Under the pieces are notes generated by a model, which worked only from the letters and a program-made list of their open reading frames with translations, did no database searches and was not told the origin of the DNA. 64,000 nucleotides of DNA from Ornithinibacillus caprae (GTDB lineage Bacteria > Bacillota > Bacilli > Bacillales > Amphibacillaceae): NCBI RefSeq assembly GCF_009728145.1, contig NZ_WOCA01000002.1, positions 62,001 through 126,000 on the forward strand, read 5' to 3'. Below, one piece after another: positions 8,363 to 17,223 of the stretch. The position numbers were made by a program, and so were the translations under genes. Every line of letters starts with the position of its first letter. Within the stretch, counting starts at the first letter, position 1.

Positions 8363-9415
8363 ATGTTAAGAGTAGGTGTTATTGGAATAGGTTCCATATC
8401 TGACTTACATATTAAGTCGTACTTACAAAATGAAGAGGTACAGTTAGTAGCATTTTGTGATAAGAATGAACAGCGACTACGGGAGAAGAGCGATACGTAT
8501 GATGTAGATCGCCGCTATGACAATTATCAAGATTTACTACGTGATCAAACCATTGATGCAGTTAGTATTTGCACCTGGAATAATTCGCATGCTGAGATTG
8601 CCATTGCTGCTTTGGAAGCGGGAAAACATGTCTTGGTGGAGAAGCCTTTAAGTATGACAGTGGAAGAAGCGGAAGCAGTTGAAGCAGCTGTGCAAAGGAC
8701 GGGGAAGGTTCTTCAAGTAGGGTTTGTACGCAGGCATGGAAATAATGTGAAGCTACTAAAAAAATTTATAGAACACGGAGAACTTGGGGAAATTTATTAT
8801 GCTAAAGCATCCTGTTTACGTAGACTAGGAAACCCTGGTGGTTGGTTTAGTGATATTACTAAATCTGGTGGTGGACCGTTAATTGATTTAGGTGTGCATA
8901 TGATTGATATTTGCTGGTATTTAATGGGGAAACCGCGTCCTGTTTCGGTAAGTGGTAATACGTATAAAAAATTAGGTAATCGAAGTCATATAGAAAATCT
9001 TTCATTCTATAAGGCTGCTGATTATGATCCATCGGTTAATGATGTGGAGGATTTAACGAACGCGATGGTTCGGTTTGAAAACGGTGCTTCATTACTAGTG
9101 GATGTTAGTTTTACCCTACAAGCAAAAGAAGATGAGATTTCTGTGAAGCTTTTTGGTGATAAAGGTGGTGCTGAAATAGAGCCTGAACTAGCGATCATTA
9201 CGGAAAAGTATCAAACGATATTGAATGTAACACCTCAAATTGATCAACTGGGATTTGATTTTAATCAGGCATTTGGTAGTGAAATTAATCATTTTGTTGC
9301 TTGTTGTCTTCACGGAAAAGAAACGATTGCACCAGTAGAGGATGGCGTTCAGGTGATGCGTATGTTAAACGGGATCTATGAATCTGCTAAAACCGGTAAA
9401 GAAATATACCTATAA
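8363..9415 (+). CDS. Gfo/Idh/MocA-family oxidoreductase 2
   Basis: A 350-residue paralogue of the preceding enzyme, with GIGSIS at residues 8-13, EKP at 93-95 and the DLGVHMID catalytic block (D175, H179, D182). ATG 8363 has AAGGAG 8 nt upstream; an ATG two codons earlier is too close to that box. Both enzymes share the W-F and SGGG(P/A) surroundings of the active site, so they probably act on related substrates, perhaps in an oxidation-isomerisation-reduction route like those in inositol or anhydro-sugar metabolism. That route is inference. Confidence 0.88.
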   Translation: MLRVGVIGIGSISDLHIKSYLQNEEVQLVAFCDKNEQRLREKSDTYDVDRRYDNYQDLLRDQTIDAVSICTWNNSHAEIAIAALEAGKHVLVEKPLSMTVEEAEAVEAAVQRTGKVLQVGFVRRHGNNVKLLKKFIEHGELGEIYYAKASCLRRLGNPGGWFSDITKSGGGPLIDLGVHMIDICWYLMGKPRPVSVSGNTYKKLGNRSHIENLSFYKAADYDPSVNDVEDLTNAMVRFENGASLLVDVSFTLQAKEDEISVKLFGDKGGAEIEPELAIITEKYQTILNVTPQIDQLGFDFNQAFGSEINHFVACCLHGKETIAPVEDGVQVMRMLNGIYESAKTGKEIYL

Positions 9416-9427
9416 GGAGATGTGGTC

Positions 9428-10261
9428 ATGAAAGTTAGTGTAAGTATGTACAGTGTCAATAAAACAGTTAAACAAGAAAATTGGTCAGTACTTGATTTTA
9501 TTGAGTTTGCAAGTGACACAGGTTTGGAAGGTGTTGAACTACTTGATATTTATTGGAAGGATAAAGAACAGGAATTGGAGCTAGTGAAGGATGCTTTAGA
9601 AAAAAATAACGTAGAGGTTTCTGCGTATGATGTAACGAATAATTTTGTAAGTGAAGATCCGAAACAACGTGCCCTTGCAGTAGATAAAGTGATTGACGGG
9701 ATAAAAGTAGCTAAGGAGCTAGGAACAAATATAGTCCGAGTATTTTGTGGAGATTTGCACGGGGATTTAACGTATGAAGATGGACAAGGATGGATTGTTA
9801 GTGGACTGAAATCCTGTGCAAAAGTAGCGGAGGAAGCAGAGGTTTATTTAGCGATTGAGAATCATGGATTATTAGCAGGTAGAAGTGAACAGGTAGAGGA
9901 AATCATACATCAAGTGGATAGTCCATTTGTTAGATCAACATTTGATACAGGAAATTTTTTACTCGTCCATCAAGATCCTAAACAATCATTTGACCGCCTT
10001 AAAGAAAAAATAGTTCATGTTCATTTCAAAGATTTTCGCATGAAGGAACCGAGTGAAGATGTGAATGGATTTCGATCTATTAAAGGAAAAGAATTGATTG
10101 GAACGATTCCTGGGGATGGGCAAGTGGATTTAGATTATATTGTTAATGGCTTGAAGGAAATTGGGTATCATGGGTGGCTGTCGATTGAATACGAGGGCTT
10201 AGATGAACCGATAGAGGCAAATAAAGAAGCAGTTAATCGTCTAAGAAAACTACTAGATTAG
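9428..10261 (+). CDS. sugar phosphate isomerase/epimerase-type TIM-barrel protein
   Basis: A 277-residue xylose-isomerase-like TIM barrel (AP endonuclease family 2 superfamily, as in IolE, IolI and IolH). Four metal ligands are recognisable: E144 in AIENH, D173 in FDTGN, H199 in VHFKD and E253 in SIEYEG. ATG 9428 is preceded by AAGGAGATG; an earlier in-frame GTG at 9422 is too close to it. Placement between Gfo/Idh/MocA genes is the typical pairing in pathways that oxidise a sugar and then isomerise or dehydrate the keto product. Confidence 0.82.
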   Translation: MKVSVSMYSVNKTVKQENWSVLDFIEFASDTGLEGVELLDIYWKDKEQELELVKDALEKNNVEVSAYDVTNNFVSEDPKQRALAVDKVIDGIKVAKELGTNIVRVFCGDLHGDLTYEDGQGWIVSGLKSCAKVAEEAEVYLAIENHGLLAGRSEQVEEIIHQVDSPFVRSTFDTGNFLLVHQDPKQSFDRLKEKIVHVHFKDFRMKEPSEDVNGFRSIKGKELIGTIPGDGQVDLDYIVNGLKEIGYHGWLSIEYEGLDEPIEANKEAVNRLRKLLD

Positions 10262-10273
10262 GAGGTGATCTGT

Positions 10274-10951
10274 GTGAGAAAGCTGATTATTGGGGATTTG
10301 GATAAATTTACGTTAGAAGTCAATCAAATGAAGGAAAAAGAGGATACCTACTTAATCCGTTCCTTAAATGATGTCGACCATCTCGTTTTATCCCATGATG
10401 ACCAAGTGTTTTTTCCAATGTCAAAGTTACCACAGGTAAAGTCAGTGGACGATCCATACGTATATTTTGATCTAGAAAGCTATCCATTCTTTCAAAAAGC
10501 AAAAGAGATTATCACAAGTGACCCGCACCCACAAGGTGTATTTCGGTTACGAAGGAAAACTCGATCGACAACGACGAATGATCCTATAATCGTAGATGAT
10601 TTATTTGTGGTTTCTTCAATGTTTGGCAGTCCTAAAATGGTTTACGTCAAACGAACTGCTAAGGATCAATCTCCACTTCATATTATTGTGACTGTTACAT
10701 TTAACTGCGGTACAATGGCACATCTTGACTATACGTTTATGGATGAGGAAGTTATCGAACTAGAATGGAGTGGGAATAAGAAAATTATTGAATTTACTAG
10801 CATGGAGGCAGATCCTTTTGCTACTAAAAAAGATCATACATTAATCTACAGTATAGATTCCGTATTGGATCATTCCCATCCGGTGAATGATAGTCTATTA
10901 AAACGTCTTGATGACATTCGAAATCTAGTGACTAGAGGTGATCAACGGTGA
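10274..10951 (+). CDS. uncharacterised protein resembling a stand-alone Gfo/Idh/MocA C-terminal domain
   Basis: A 225-residue protein I cannot assign to a named family. It has no Rossmann GxGxxG and no EKP motif. The segment from about residue 85 onward (GVFRLRRKTRS, then VDDLFVVSSMFG, beta-rich stretches and VIELEWSGNKK) follows the order seen in the C-terminal substrate-binding half of the neighbouring oxidoreductases. GTG 10274 is supported by AGGAGGTGAT 8 nt upstream. Its stop overlaps the start of the next oxidoreductase (GTGA), so the two are translationally coupled. It may be an accessory or decayed subunit acting with that enzyme. Confidence 0.65.
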   Translation: MRKLIIGDLDKFTLEVNQMKEKEDTYLIRSLNDVDHLVLSHDDQVFFPMSKLPQVKSVDDPYVYFDLESYPFFQKAKEIITSDPHPQGVFRLRRKTRSTTTNDPIIVDDLFVVSSMFGSPKMVYVKRTAKDQSPLHIIVTVTFNCGTMAHLDYTFMDEEVIELEWSGNKKIIEFTSMEADPFATKKDHTLIYSIDSVLDHSHPVNDSLLKRLDDIRNLVTRGDQR

Positions 10952-11934
10952 AAATAGGTATCATGAGTTTTGCCCATATGCATGCATATAGTTATTCGGA
11001 TTGCATCATGAAACTACCTAACGTGGAACTGATCGGTGTTTTTGATGATGATCAAAAACGTGGCAATGAAGTGGCTGAACAATATCACATCCCTTTTTAT
11101 CCGGATCAAGCTGCTTTTCTATCGGAAGAAATGGACGCTGTCATTATTTGTAGTGAAAATATTCATCATAAGGAAATGGTCATAAATGCTGCAAAAGCAA
11201 AGAAGCATATTCTATGTGAAAAACCAATTGCGACGTCAGTAGAGGATGCACAGGAAATGATAGATATTTGTAAGGAGAATGATGTTATCCTGCAAATTGC
11301 TTTTCCGGTACGGTTTAGTTCACCAATTAGAAAACTAAAGGAATTAATTGATAACGGAGAGTTAGGGGAAATCGTTGCATTTCGTACCACCAACAGAGGA
11401 CAAAATCCAGGAGGATGGTTTATTGATGAAAAACTGTCTGGTGGTGGCGCGGTATTAGATCACACCGTACATATGGTGGATATAATGCGCTGGTATGTAG
11501 GAAAAGAAGTAACGGAAGTATATGCGATAGTTGATTCATTTTTTCACGACATCCCAATTGATGATGCGGGTCTTGTTACACTGGAATTTGAAAATGGAGT
11601 AATTGCCTCCCATGATGCGAGTTGGTCTAGGTTTTCGGAATATCCAACCTGGGGAGATGTAACGATTGAAGTAGTGGGAACCAAACAAACGATTAAAGTC
11701 GATGCATTAAAAGAGCATGTACGGTTATTTTCAAGTGAGGGTAAAACTTTATCTCATGAATTTTTTGGAAATGATATGGATTTAGGTTTAATTCAGGACT
11801 TTATAGCGTGTGTTGAACAAGGTAGGGAGCCATCTATTACTGGATTTGATGGGCTGAAGGCTATGCAGGTTGCTCTGGCAGCCTATAAATCTAGTAGGCT
11901 AAACGAGAAGGTCATGATTGAACGAGTAGAATAG
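10948..11934 (+). CDS. Gfo/Idh/MocA-family oxidoreductase 3 with altered nucleotide-binding loop
   Basis: A 328-residue family member with CEKP (90-93) and the GGGAVLDHTVHMVD catalytic block (D171, H175, D178). Unlike its two neighbours, the N-terminal loop reads GIMSFAHMH rather than GxGxIA, so the glycine-rich NAD loop is missing its second and third glycines. This variant exists in some family branches and may change the cofactor or its binding. The GTG start overlaps the stop of the orphan-domain gene before it. Confidence 0.83.
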   Translation: MKIGIMSFAHMHAYSYSDCIMKLPNVELIGVFDDDQKRGNEVAEQYHIPFYPDQAAFLSEEMDAVIICSENIHHKEMVINAAKAKKHILCEKPIATSVEDAQEMIDICKENDVILQIAFPVRFSSPIRKLKELIDNGELGEIVAFRTTNRGQNPGGWFIDEKLSGGGAVLDHTVHMVDIMRWYVGKEVTEVYAIVDSFFHDIPIDDAGLVTLEFENGVIASHDASWSRFSEYPTWGDVTIEVVGTKQTIKVDALKEHVRLFSSEGKTLSHEFFGNDMDLGLIQDFIACVEQGREPSITGFDGLKAMQVALAAYKSSRLNEKVMIERVE

Positions 11935-11945
11935 GAGCAAAAAAT

Positions 11946-12683
11946 ATGACTAAAATTATTGCACATAGAGGAAGTGCGGGGACACATCCTGAAAATACGA
12001 TGGCAGCCTTTCGGGAAGCAGAACGTGTAGGTGCAGATGGAATCGAGCTGGACGTACATCTAACGAAAGATGGTAAGTTAGCAGTGATTCATGATGAAAC
12101 TGTGGATCGAACGACAAATGGGAGTGGCCATGTGAAGGATTTTTCGCTAACTGAGTTGCAACGGCTAGATGCTGGAAGTTCATTTAGTAAGCAATTTACC
12201 GGTGAAAGAATACCAGAGTTAGCTGACGTATTATCTTGGGTGAAGGAAAAGAATTTGCTCGTGAATATTGAGTTGAAAAATGTATTTTATTTAGAGTATC
12301 CAGGATTAGAAGAAAAGGTGCTAGCTGAAGTAGAGCGATTTAACGTAAAGGGTCAAACAATTATTTCATCGTTTAATCATGTAGGGCTAAACAAAGTTAG
12401 AGAGTTAGATCAAGATATAGATATCGCTATTTTGTACTCGGCGAAATTGTATCAGCCATGGCAATATGCTGGTTCGCTTGGAGCAACGAGTATACATCCG
12501 CATTTCTATAGCATAACAGAAGACATGATACGTACTTCCGAACGGAAAGGAATCCCAACCCGCCCATACACCATTAATGAAGTACCCTTAATGGAGAAAC
12601 TTATAAAGGCAGGGTGTACGGCGATCATTACAGATTTTCCTGCACGTGCTATCGAGGTGAGGAAGAGACTAAATCGTTCATAA
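11946..12683 (+). CDS. glycerophosphodiester phosphodiesterase
   Basis: A 245-residue cytoplasmic GDPD with every family landmark: HRG (7-9), PENT, ELDVH (E34, D36, calcium ligands), TKDG and the catalytic HDETVDRTTNG (H49). It hydrolyses glycerophosphodiesters to glycerol-3-phosphate plus an alcohol. It has no signal peptide, so the substrate must first be imported. Lying between sugar oxidoreductases and an esterase, it suggests that the substrate of this locus carries a glycerophosphate substituent or backbone. Confidence 0.9.
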   Translation: MTKIIAHRGSAGTHPENTMAAFREAERVGADGIELDVHLTKDGKLAVIHDETVDRTTNGSGHVKDFSLTELQRLDAGSSFSKQFTGERIPELADVLSWVKEKNLLVNIELKNVFYLEYPGLEEKVLAEVERFNVKGQTIISSFNHVGLNKVRELDQDIDIAILYSAKLYQPWQYAGSLGATSIHPHFYSITEDMIRTSERKGIPTRPYTINEVPLMEKLIKAGCTAIITDFPARAIEVRKRLNRS

Positions 12684-12699
12684 AGGGAGATATAGGAAA

Positions 12700-13407
12700 A
12701 TGGAGAAGCGATATTTTCATAGTACCATTTTGAATAAAGCGTTTGAATACCATGTAGTAGCTCCAGATCATCCAATTACAGAAGGAAATATCCTCTATGT
12801 ACAGGATGGGAATGACTATTTAGAGTTAGGAAAATTTTTAGAGGCATTCCATGGCCTAAAAAGTAAAGGACTAGTCCCTAATGATAATTGGATAATTGTA
12901 TTCATACATCCAGGAACGTCAGAAGAAAGATGGCATTCCTACAATAGAAAGGGAAGCTATTTTCATAGCTATATACAAATGATGCATACCGAATTTATCC
13001 CATTTGTAGAGAAAGAGTTGTCTGTTAGAAACGTAATAAAAAGAGGATTGCTTGGAGATTCACTCGCAGCCAACATTAGTTTAAACATTGCAGCTAAACA
13101 ACCTAGCATGTGGACGCATCTCCTATTACAATCAGCAGCTATTAGTCAACAGGATTTGGATGAAATATATAATATGGACCAACCGCTACATTGGAAGGTT
13201 TATCAAACCGTTGGAATATATGAAGATGAATTTGTATCACCAATTACAAATGAAAGGTTATATATCTATACGAGAAACCGGGAGCTAGCAGAAGTTTTCC
13301 GGAAAAAAGGTGCAAGCGTACAATTGACAGAATTCGAGGAACATCATTTATGGGTGGTTTGGGAACGAGATTTACCAAATGCACTTAAGTTTCTCTTTCA
13401 TTCGTGA
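12700..13407 (+). CDS. alpha/beta-hydrolase, esterase D/Fes-like
   Basis: A 235-residue esterase-family hydrolase. The nucleophile elbow is GDSLA with S121, and the catalytic histidine is probably H216 in EEHHLW. An acidic residue in the IYEDE segment (about 174-177) could complete the triad. It lacks a signal peptide. Relatives remove acyl or carboxyl esters from sugars, siderophores or thioesters. As the last gene of the cre-controlled operon, a sugar de-esterification role would fit but is inferred. Confidence 0.75.
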   Translation: MEKRYFHSTILNKAFEYHVVAPDHPITEGNILYVQDGNDYLELGKFLEAFHGLKSKGLVPNDNWIIVFIHPGTSEERWHSYNRKGSYFHSYIQMMHTEFIPFVEKELSVRNVIKRGLLGDSLAANISLNIAAKQPSMWTHLLLQSAAISQQDLDEIYNMDQPLHWKVYQTVGIYEDEFVSPITNERLYIYTRNRELAEVFRKKGASVQLTEFEEHHLWVVWERDLPNALKFLFHS

Positions 13408-13415
13408 AAGGTGAG

Positions 13416-13464
13416 TTGACTGTCAATTTTGAATAGAATATAATTAAAATTGGAGAATATCTCC
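13416..13464 (+). promoter_or_regulatory. promoter plus operator-like 13-mer before the ROK kinase operon
   Basis: TTGACT (13416-13421), a 17-nt spacer and TATAAT (13439-13444) make a strong SigA promoter. Seven nt downstream lies GGAGAATATCTCC (13452-13464), an interrupted palindrome. Its reverse complement recurs with one mismatch (GGAGATATTCTTC, 18927-18939) at the same place relative to the -10 box of the importer operon. It is a likely repressor site, perhaps for the RpiR-family regulator encoded at 25497-26330. Confidence 0.75.
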
Positions 13465-13514
13465 TAATTTAATTCATTAAGAGAAAAAAATATTCATAGA
13501 ATAGAGGTATCTTC

Positions 13515-14486
13515 GTGAAGGAATGTAGTTTAGGGATAGATATTGGCGGAACTAAAATAGCTGCTGGGCTAGTTGATCGTAGTGGCCATGTGTTAAAGCA
13601 ACAAACCTATTCAACTCCAAAAGAATCAAAGGATCGTATATTAGATGTTTTGCGGGAAACCGTCATTACATTTTCCAATTTAGCCAAGGAAGCTGGGTAT
13701 AACATAAATGGTGTAGGGATTGGTACAGCTGGTCAAGTAAACTATGACATAGGTCGAATTATCTCGGGAACATCGAATATAACAGATTGGAATAATATAC
13801 CGATCATTGATTATCTAAAACAGTATACATCCCTTCCAATTTATCTTGATAATGATGCAAATACCTTTGCTATTGCGGAATATGTGTTTGGAGAGGCACG
13901 GGGTACAGATAACTTAATCGGTCTTACATTAGGGACTGGAGTTGGAGGAGGGGTTATCTCACAAGGGGATCTCATCCGTGGGGAATGGGGCGGAGCAGGA
14001 GAGCTTGGCCATATGACGGTAAATATGAATGGCCCCGATTGTAACTGTGGTTCAAAAGGATGTATCGAAGTTTATGCGTCCGGAACGGGAATTGCGAATC
14101 GAATGAAGGAACGTTTAGAAAACTTGGAATCAACAGATCTTACAGAAGAGCTAAAAGTGTATCAAGGAAATCGTAATCAGCTTACGAGTAAGGAAGTGTT
14201 TTCTTGGTATGAAGCAGAAATGCCAGTAGCTAAGGAAACAATTAATCTAGCAATCCTGGCACTTTCTTATGGGATCGTAAATATGATACATACCTTTAAT
14301 CCATCTGTCATTGTGCTAGGTGGTGGCTTAGTTCGAGAAAGGGAATGGATTGCCACAACTATTCAAGAGCACATCCAACACAAGGGGATGTCTTCTCTTA
14401 TCGGAACGGTTGATATACGTCTTTCCAAGCTTGGCTATGATGCAGGATTAATCGGCGCATCCAGTCAGGTATGGTTTCAAAAATAA
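13515..14486 (+). CDS. ROK-family sugar kinase
   Basis: A 323-residue ROK kinase with the ATP loop DIGGTK (9-14), catalytic D114 in DNDAN, the ExGH motif E163-H166 and the zinc motif CNCGxxGCIE (C176, C178, C183). GTG 13515 follows a GAGG box. ROK kinases phosphorylate glucose, N-acetylglucosamine or N-acetylmannosamine. Because NanE, which acts on N-acetylmannosamine-6-phosphate, is encoded in the co-regulated operon downstream, an N-acetylmannosamine kinase is the most coherent assignment. Glucokinase remains possible. Confidence 0.87.
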   Translation: MKECSLGIDIGGTKIAAGLVDRSGHVLKQQTYSTPKESKDRILDVLRETVITFSNLAKEAGYNINGVGIGTAGQVNYDIGRIISGTSNITDWNNIPIIDYLKQYTSLPIYLDNDANTFAIAEYVFGEARGTDNLIGLTLGTGVGGGVISQGDLIRGEWGGAGELGHMTVNMNGPDCNCGSKGCIEVYASGTGIANRMKERLENLESTDLTEELKVYQGNRNQLTSKEVFSWYEAEMPVAKETINLAILALSYGIVNMIHTFNPSVIVLGGGLVREREWIATTIQEHIQHKGMSSLIGTVDIRLSKLGYDAGLIGASSQVWFQK

Positions 14487-14500
14487 GGAGGAATGCTGGT

Positions 14501-15697
14501 ATGAGTTTTACATTTGATGAAAACGCTAACATTTTATGGGTGGATTTTTTAGCGAATGGAAAGCGATTAGCTGATGATGGAGAACAAGTAAATTTACTTG
14601 AAAATGCAGTTGATACAGGGGTGACTCACCTGATCATTGATGCTAAAGTTCCTTTTGGACAAACCACCTACCCTAGTAAGTACGGCTATCATGTTAGTAG
14701 CTGGTCTGATGGTCGTTTTAGCATGTGGAAAAATCGTGATTTTTTGGAGGAGTTTTTATCTAAGGCTAAAAACTATGATGTGAAGGTATTGGCTAATGTA
14801 GATGTTTTCTCCGAGGGAACGACAGAATCTCGAGATGGGCTCGCATATGATAAGGAACATTGGAAGGTTACGTTTTATAATGATGCCGTTGCATCCGAAT
14901 CGAATGCGGCAGAATATAAGGATGCTGATACGATCTTCGTGAACCCTATTCATCCAGAAGTGGAGGACCATGAGTTACGTATTATACAAGAAGTGTGTAC
15001 ATATGACTTGGATGGAGTGGTTATAGATCGTTGTCGCTATCCAAATGTTTACGGTGATTTTAGTGAGCTAAGCCGAAACAGCTTTGAGGCGTATGTGGGA
15101 GAGAAGGTTTCAAATTGGCCAGAGGATATTTATACGATTAATGATGAGAAGGAAATTGAATTCGGTCCGTATTTTCCAATGTGGACGGAGTGGAGAGCAA
15201 ATAATATTAAACACTTCGTGAAAAAAGCAAGATCAGTTGTTAAACAACATTTCCCACTATTTGCTGATTATGTTGGTTCATGGTACCCGCTCTATTATAG
15301 TGAAGGCGTTAATTGGGGCAGTGAAACATATCGTCCGACCTTAAAGTGGACTTCTGATACATACCAGGTTTCAGGTCTTGCAGAGCAATTAGATTTCTTA
15401 ATGACAGGTTGTTATTACTATGACGTTACTAGAGATGAAGCAAAGAACAATGAGAAGCCAGCATATTGGTACAGTGTAGAAGGGGCAGCAGATATAAGCT
15501 TAGAAGCAATTAATGGGGCAACACCGTTTATTGCAAGCTTATTCCTAAAGAACTATGTCAATGATCCGGAGCAATTTAGAAAAGCTATTCGAATGTGCAA
15601 GCAGAAATCTGCTGGTGTCATGCTGTTTGATACGGTTTATGTAGAGGAATATCAATGGTGGAACATTTTAAAAGAAGAATTAGGGAAGCGGGAATGA
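14501..15697 (+). CDS. cytoplasmic GHL10-like protein (glycoside hydrolase-like TIM barrel)
   Basis: A 398-residue protein of the family-10-like glycosyl hydrolase group (GHL10/DUF4015-like). It contains an LDGVVIDRCRYPN strand-end motif (about 170-182, D176) and the block DYVGSWYPLYYSEGVNWGS. It is a close paralogue of the secreted protein at 23717-25390, sharing those blocks and the LDFLMTG and YWYSVEGAAD segments, but it lacks the signal peptide and the roughly 110-residue insertion. ATG 14501 has AAGGAGG 9 nt upstream. It probably cleaves the imported oligosaccharide in the cytoplasm. No reaction is proven for this branch. Confidence 0.72.
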   Translation: MSFTFDENANILWVDFLANGKRLADDGEQVNLLENAVDTGVTHLIIDAKVPFGQTTYPSKYGYHVSSWSDGRFSMWKNRDFLEEFLSKAKNYDVKVLANVDVFSEGTTESRDGLAYDKEHWKVTFYNDAVASESNAAEYKDADTIFVNPIHPEVEDHELRIIQEVCTYDLDGVVIDRCRYPNVYGDFSELSRNSFEAYVGEKVSNWPEDIYTINDEKEIEFGPYFPMWTEWRANNIKHFVKKARSVVKQHFPLFADYVGSWYPLYYSEGVNWGSETYRPTLKWTSDTYQVSGLAEQLDFLMTGCYYYDVTRDEAKNNEKPAYWYSVEGAADISLEAINGATPFIASLFLKNYVNDPEQFRKAIRMCKQKSAGVMLFDTVYVEEYQWWNILKEELGKRE

Positions 15698-15698
15698 C

Positions 15699-17210
15699 AT
15701 GAATAGAAAATTAGCACTCATACCTGTTGATGCTAGGCCAGTTACCTATGATTTACCAAAGGATTTAGCAAAATTAACCGGTTGGGAAGTGATCATGCCA
15801 CAGAAAGAAATGTTAGGTTTTTTAAAACAGCCAGCTGATTTAGAGAATCTTTTCCAATGGATAGATGAGGTAATACCAAACGTTGAGGGATTTGTTGTTT
15901 CTATCGATATGCTGTTATATGGTGGTCTCGTTCCTTCGAGAGTAAATACAGACGGGGAAATGATTTTAAAAGAACGATTGGAAAAGCTAGTATCTATGAA
16001 GCAAAAATATCCAGATAAAAAAATCATGGCTTTTAGTTCTACGATGCGGCTATCCAATAGCTATGTAAATCAAGAAGAGAAGGAGTACTGGAATCAGTAT
16101 GGTAAGGAAATATGGAAGTTTTCCTACCACTCGCACCGGTTTGAGAAGCATGGTGATCCAGCTGATCTTGATATTGTGAAAGCAATGGAGCTAGAAATTC
16201 CTACAGATATTTTAGAGGATTATATCCAAACTCGAAAACGAAACTTTTCTATTAATCTATCGATGATCGATCAAGTGGAAAAGGGATGTCTTGATTTGTT
16301 AGTTTTTCCACAGGACGATACGAGTGAATACGGCTTAAATATCCAAGAACAGGAAAACTTAGTCGAGGAATCAAGACGAAGAGATTTATTAGATTCGATT
16401 TATATTTATCCTGGTGCTGACGAGGTAGCAAGTACGTTAATTGCCCGAATGATTTATCTGTTGGAAGAGGAAACCTATCCTACTTTTTATCCGATATATA
16501 GTGGATTAAAAGGTTCCCTTTCGATGGCGATGTATGAGGATCGGGCTTTACAAGAATCGGTAAAAGGACAAATCTTTGCATTTGGCAGTCATACAGTGGA
16601 AACACCTCAAGAAGCAGACATCATCCTCGGTGTAAATGTTCCAGGTAAGCGGCAAGGGGATCTGGCCTTACAGCTTTATTTGGATGGAGTAGATACGAAC
16701 GACCGAAATATCGGTGAATGGACGAGAAAGTTACGTTATTATGCCAGCAATGGCAAATCAATTGCGATAGCTGATGTTGCTTATGCAAATGGGGCAGACC
16801 CGGCTATGGTGCCAATGCTCTTTCAGGCATTCCAACTAAATGAGATTTACGGGTTTGCTGCATGGAATACGGCAGGAAATACGCTTGGAACCACCGTTGC
16901 ACAAGCTGCCTGTGTGCATTTAGCAGAAAGGAAAGGTCTTCCCATACGTGAGGAAAAAGCTAGGCAGTTTTTGGTGCGTTATTTAGATGATTATGTCTAT
17001 CAAACTATTGTTAGGCAGCAAGTGAGGACAGAAATAGAAAATGAAAGCGAAAGCGAACATGAATTATTGCTAGAAAAAGTGGAAGCGTTATTCATGAAAA
17101 AAGCTGTAGAGGTGAAGAAGGACGTTCAAATTAATTTTATAGTAGATCGCATTTATTTACCTTGGAAGCGAACATTCGAAATTGGCATGGAAATAAGGAT
17201 TCAAAGATAA
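15699..17210 (+). CDS. DUF4127-family protein
   Basis: A 503-residue protein matching DUF4127 from its opening (LALIPVDARPVTYDLP) through a DMLLYGGLVPSR segment and a D-D-T/G-A-D region near residues 205-240. No catalytic mechanism is known to me for the family. The start lies one base after the preceding stop, so translation is coupled. DUF4127 genes next to glycoside-hydrolase-like and FAD-oxidoreductase genes suggest a shared carbohydrate pathway. A deacetylase-, hydrolase- or lyase-type step is possible but unsupported by motifs. Confidence 0.8.
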   Translation: MNRKLALIPVDARPVTYDLPKDLAKLTGWEVIMPQKEMLGFLKQPADLENLFQWIDEVIPNVEGFVVSIDMLLYGGLVPSRVNTDGEMILKERLEKLVSMKQKYPDKKIMAFSSTMRLSNSYVNQEEKEYWNQYGKEIWKFSYHSHRFEKHGDPADLDIVKAMELEIPTDILEDYIQTRKRNFSINLSMIDQVEKGCLDLLVFPQDDTSEYGLNIQEQENLVEESRRRDLLDSIYIYPGADEVASTLIARMIYLLEEETYPTFYPIYSGLKGSLSMAMYEDRALQESVKGQIFAFGSHTVETPQEADIILGVNVPGKRQGDLALQLYLDGVDTNDRNIGEWTRKLRYYASNGKSIAIADVAYANGADPAMVPMLFQAFQLNEIYGFAAWNTAGNTLGTTVAQAACVHLAERKGLPIREEKARQFLVRYLDDYVYQTIVRQQVRTEIENESESEHELLLEKVEALFMKKAVEVKKDVQINFIVDRIYLPWKRTFEIGMEIRIQR

Positions 17211-17223
17211 GGGAGGTGTTTTT

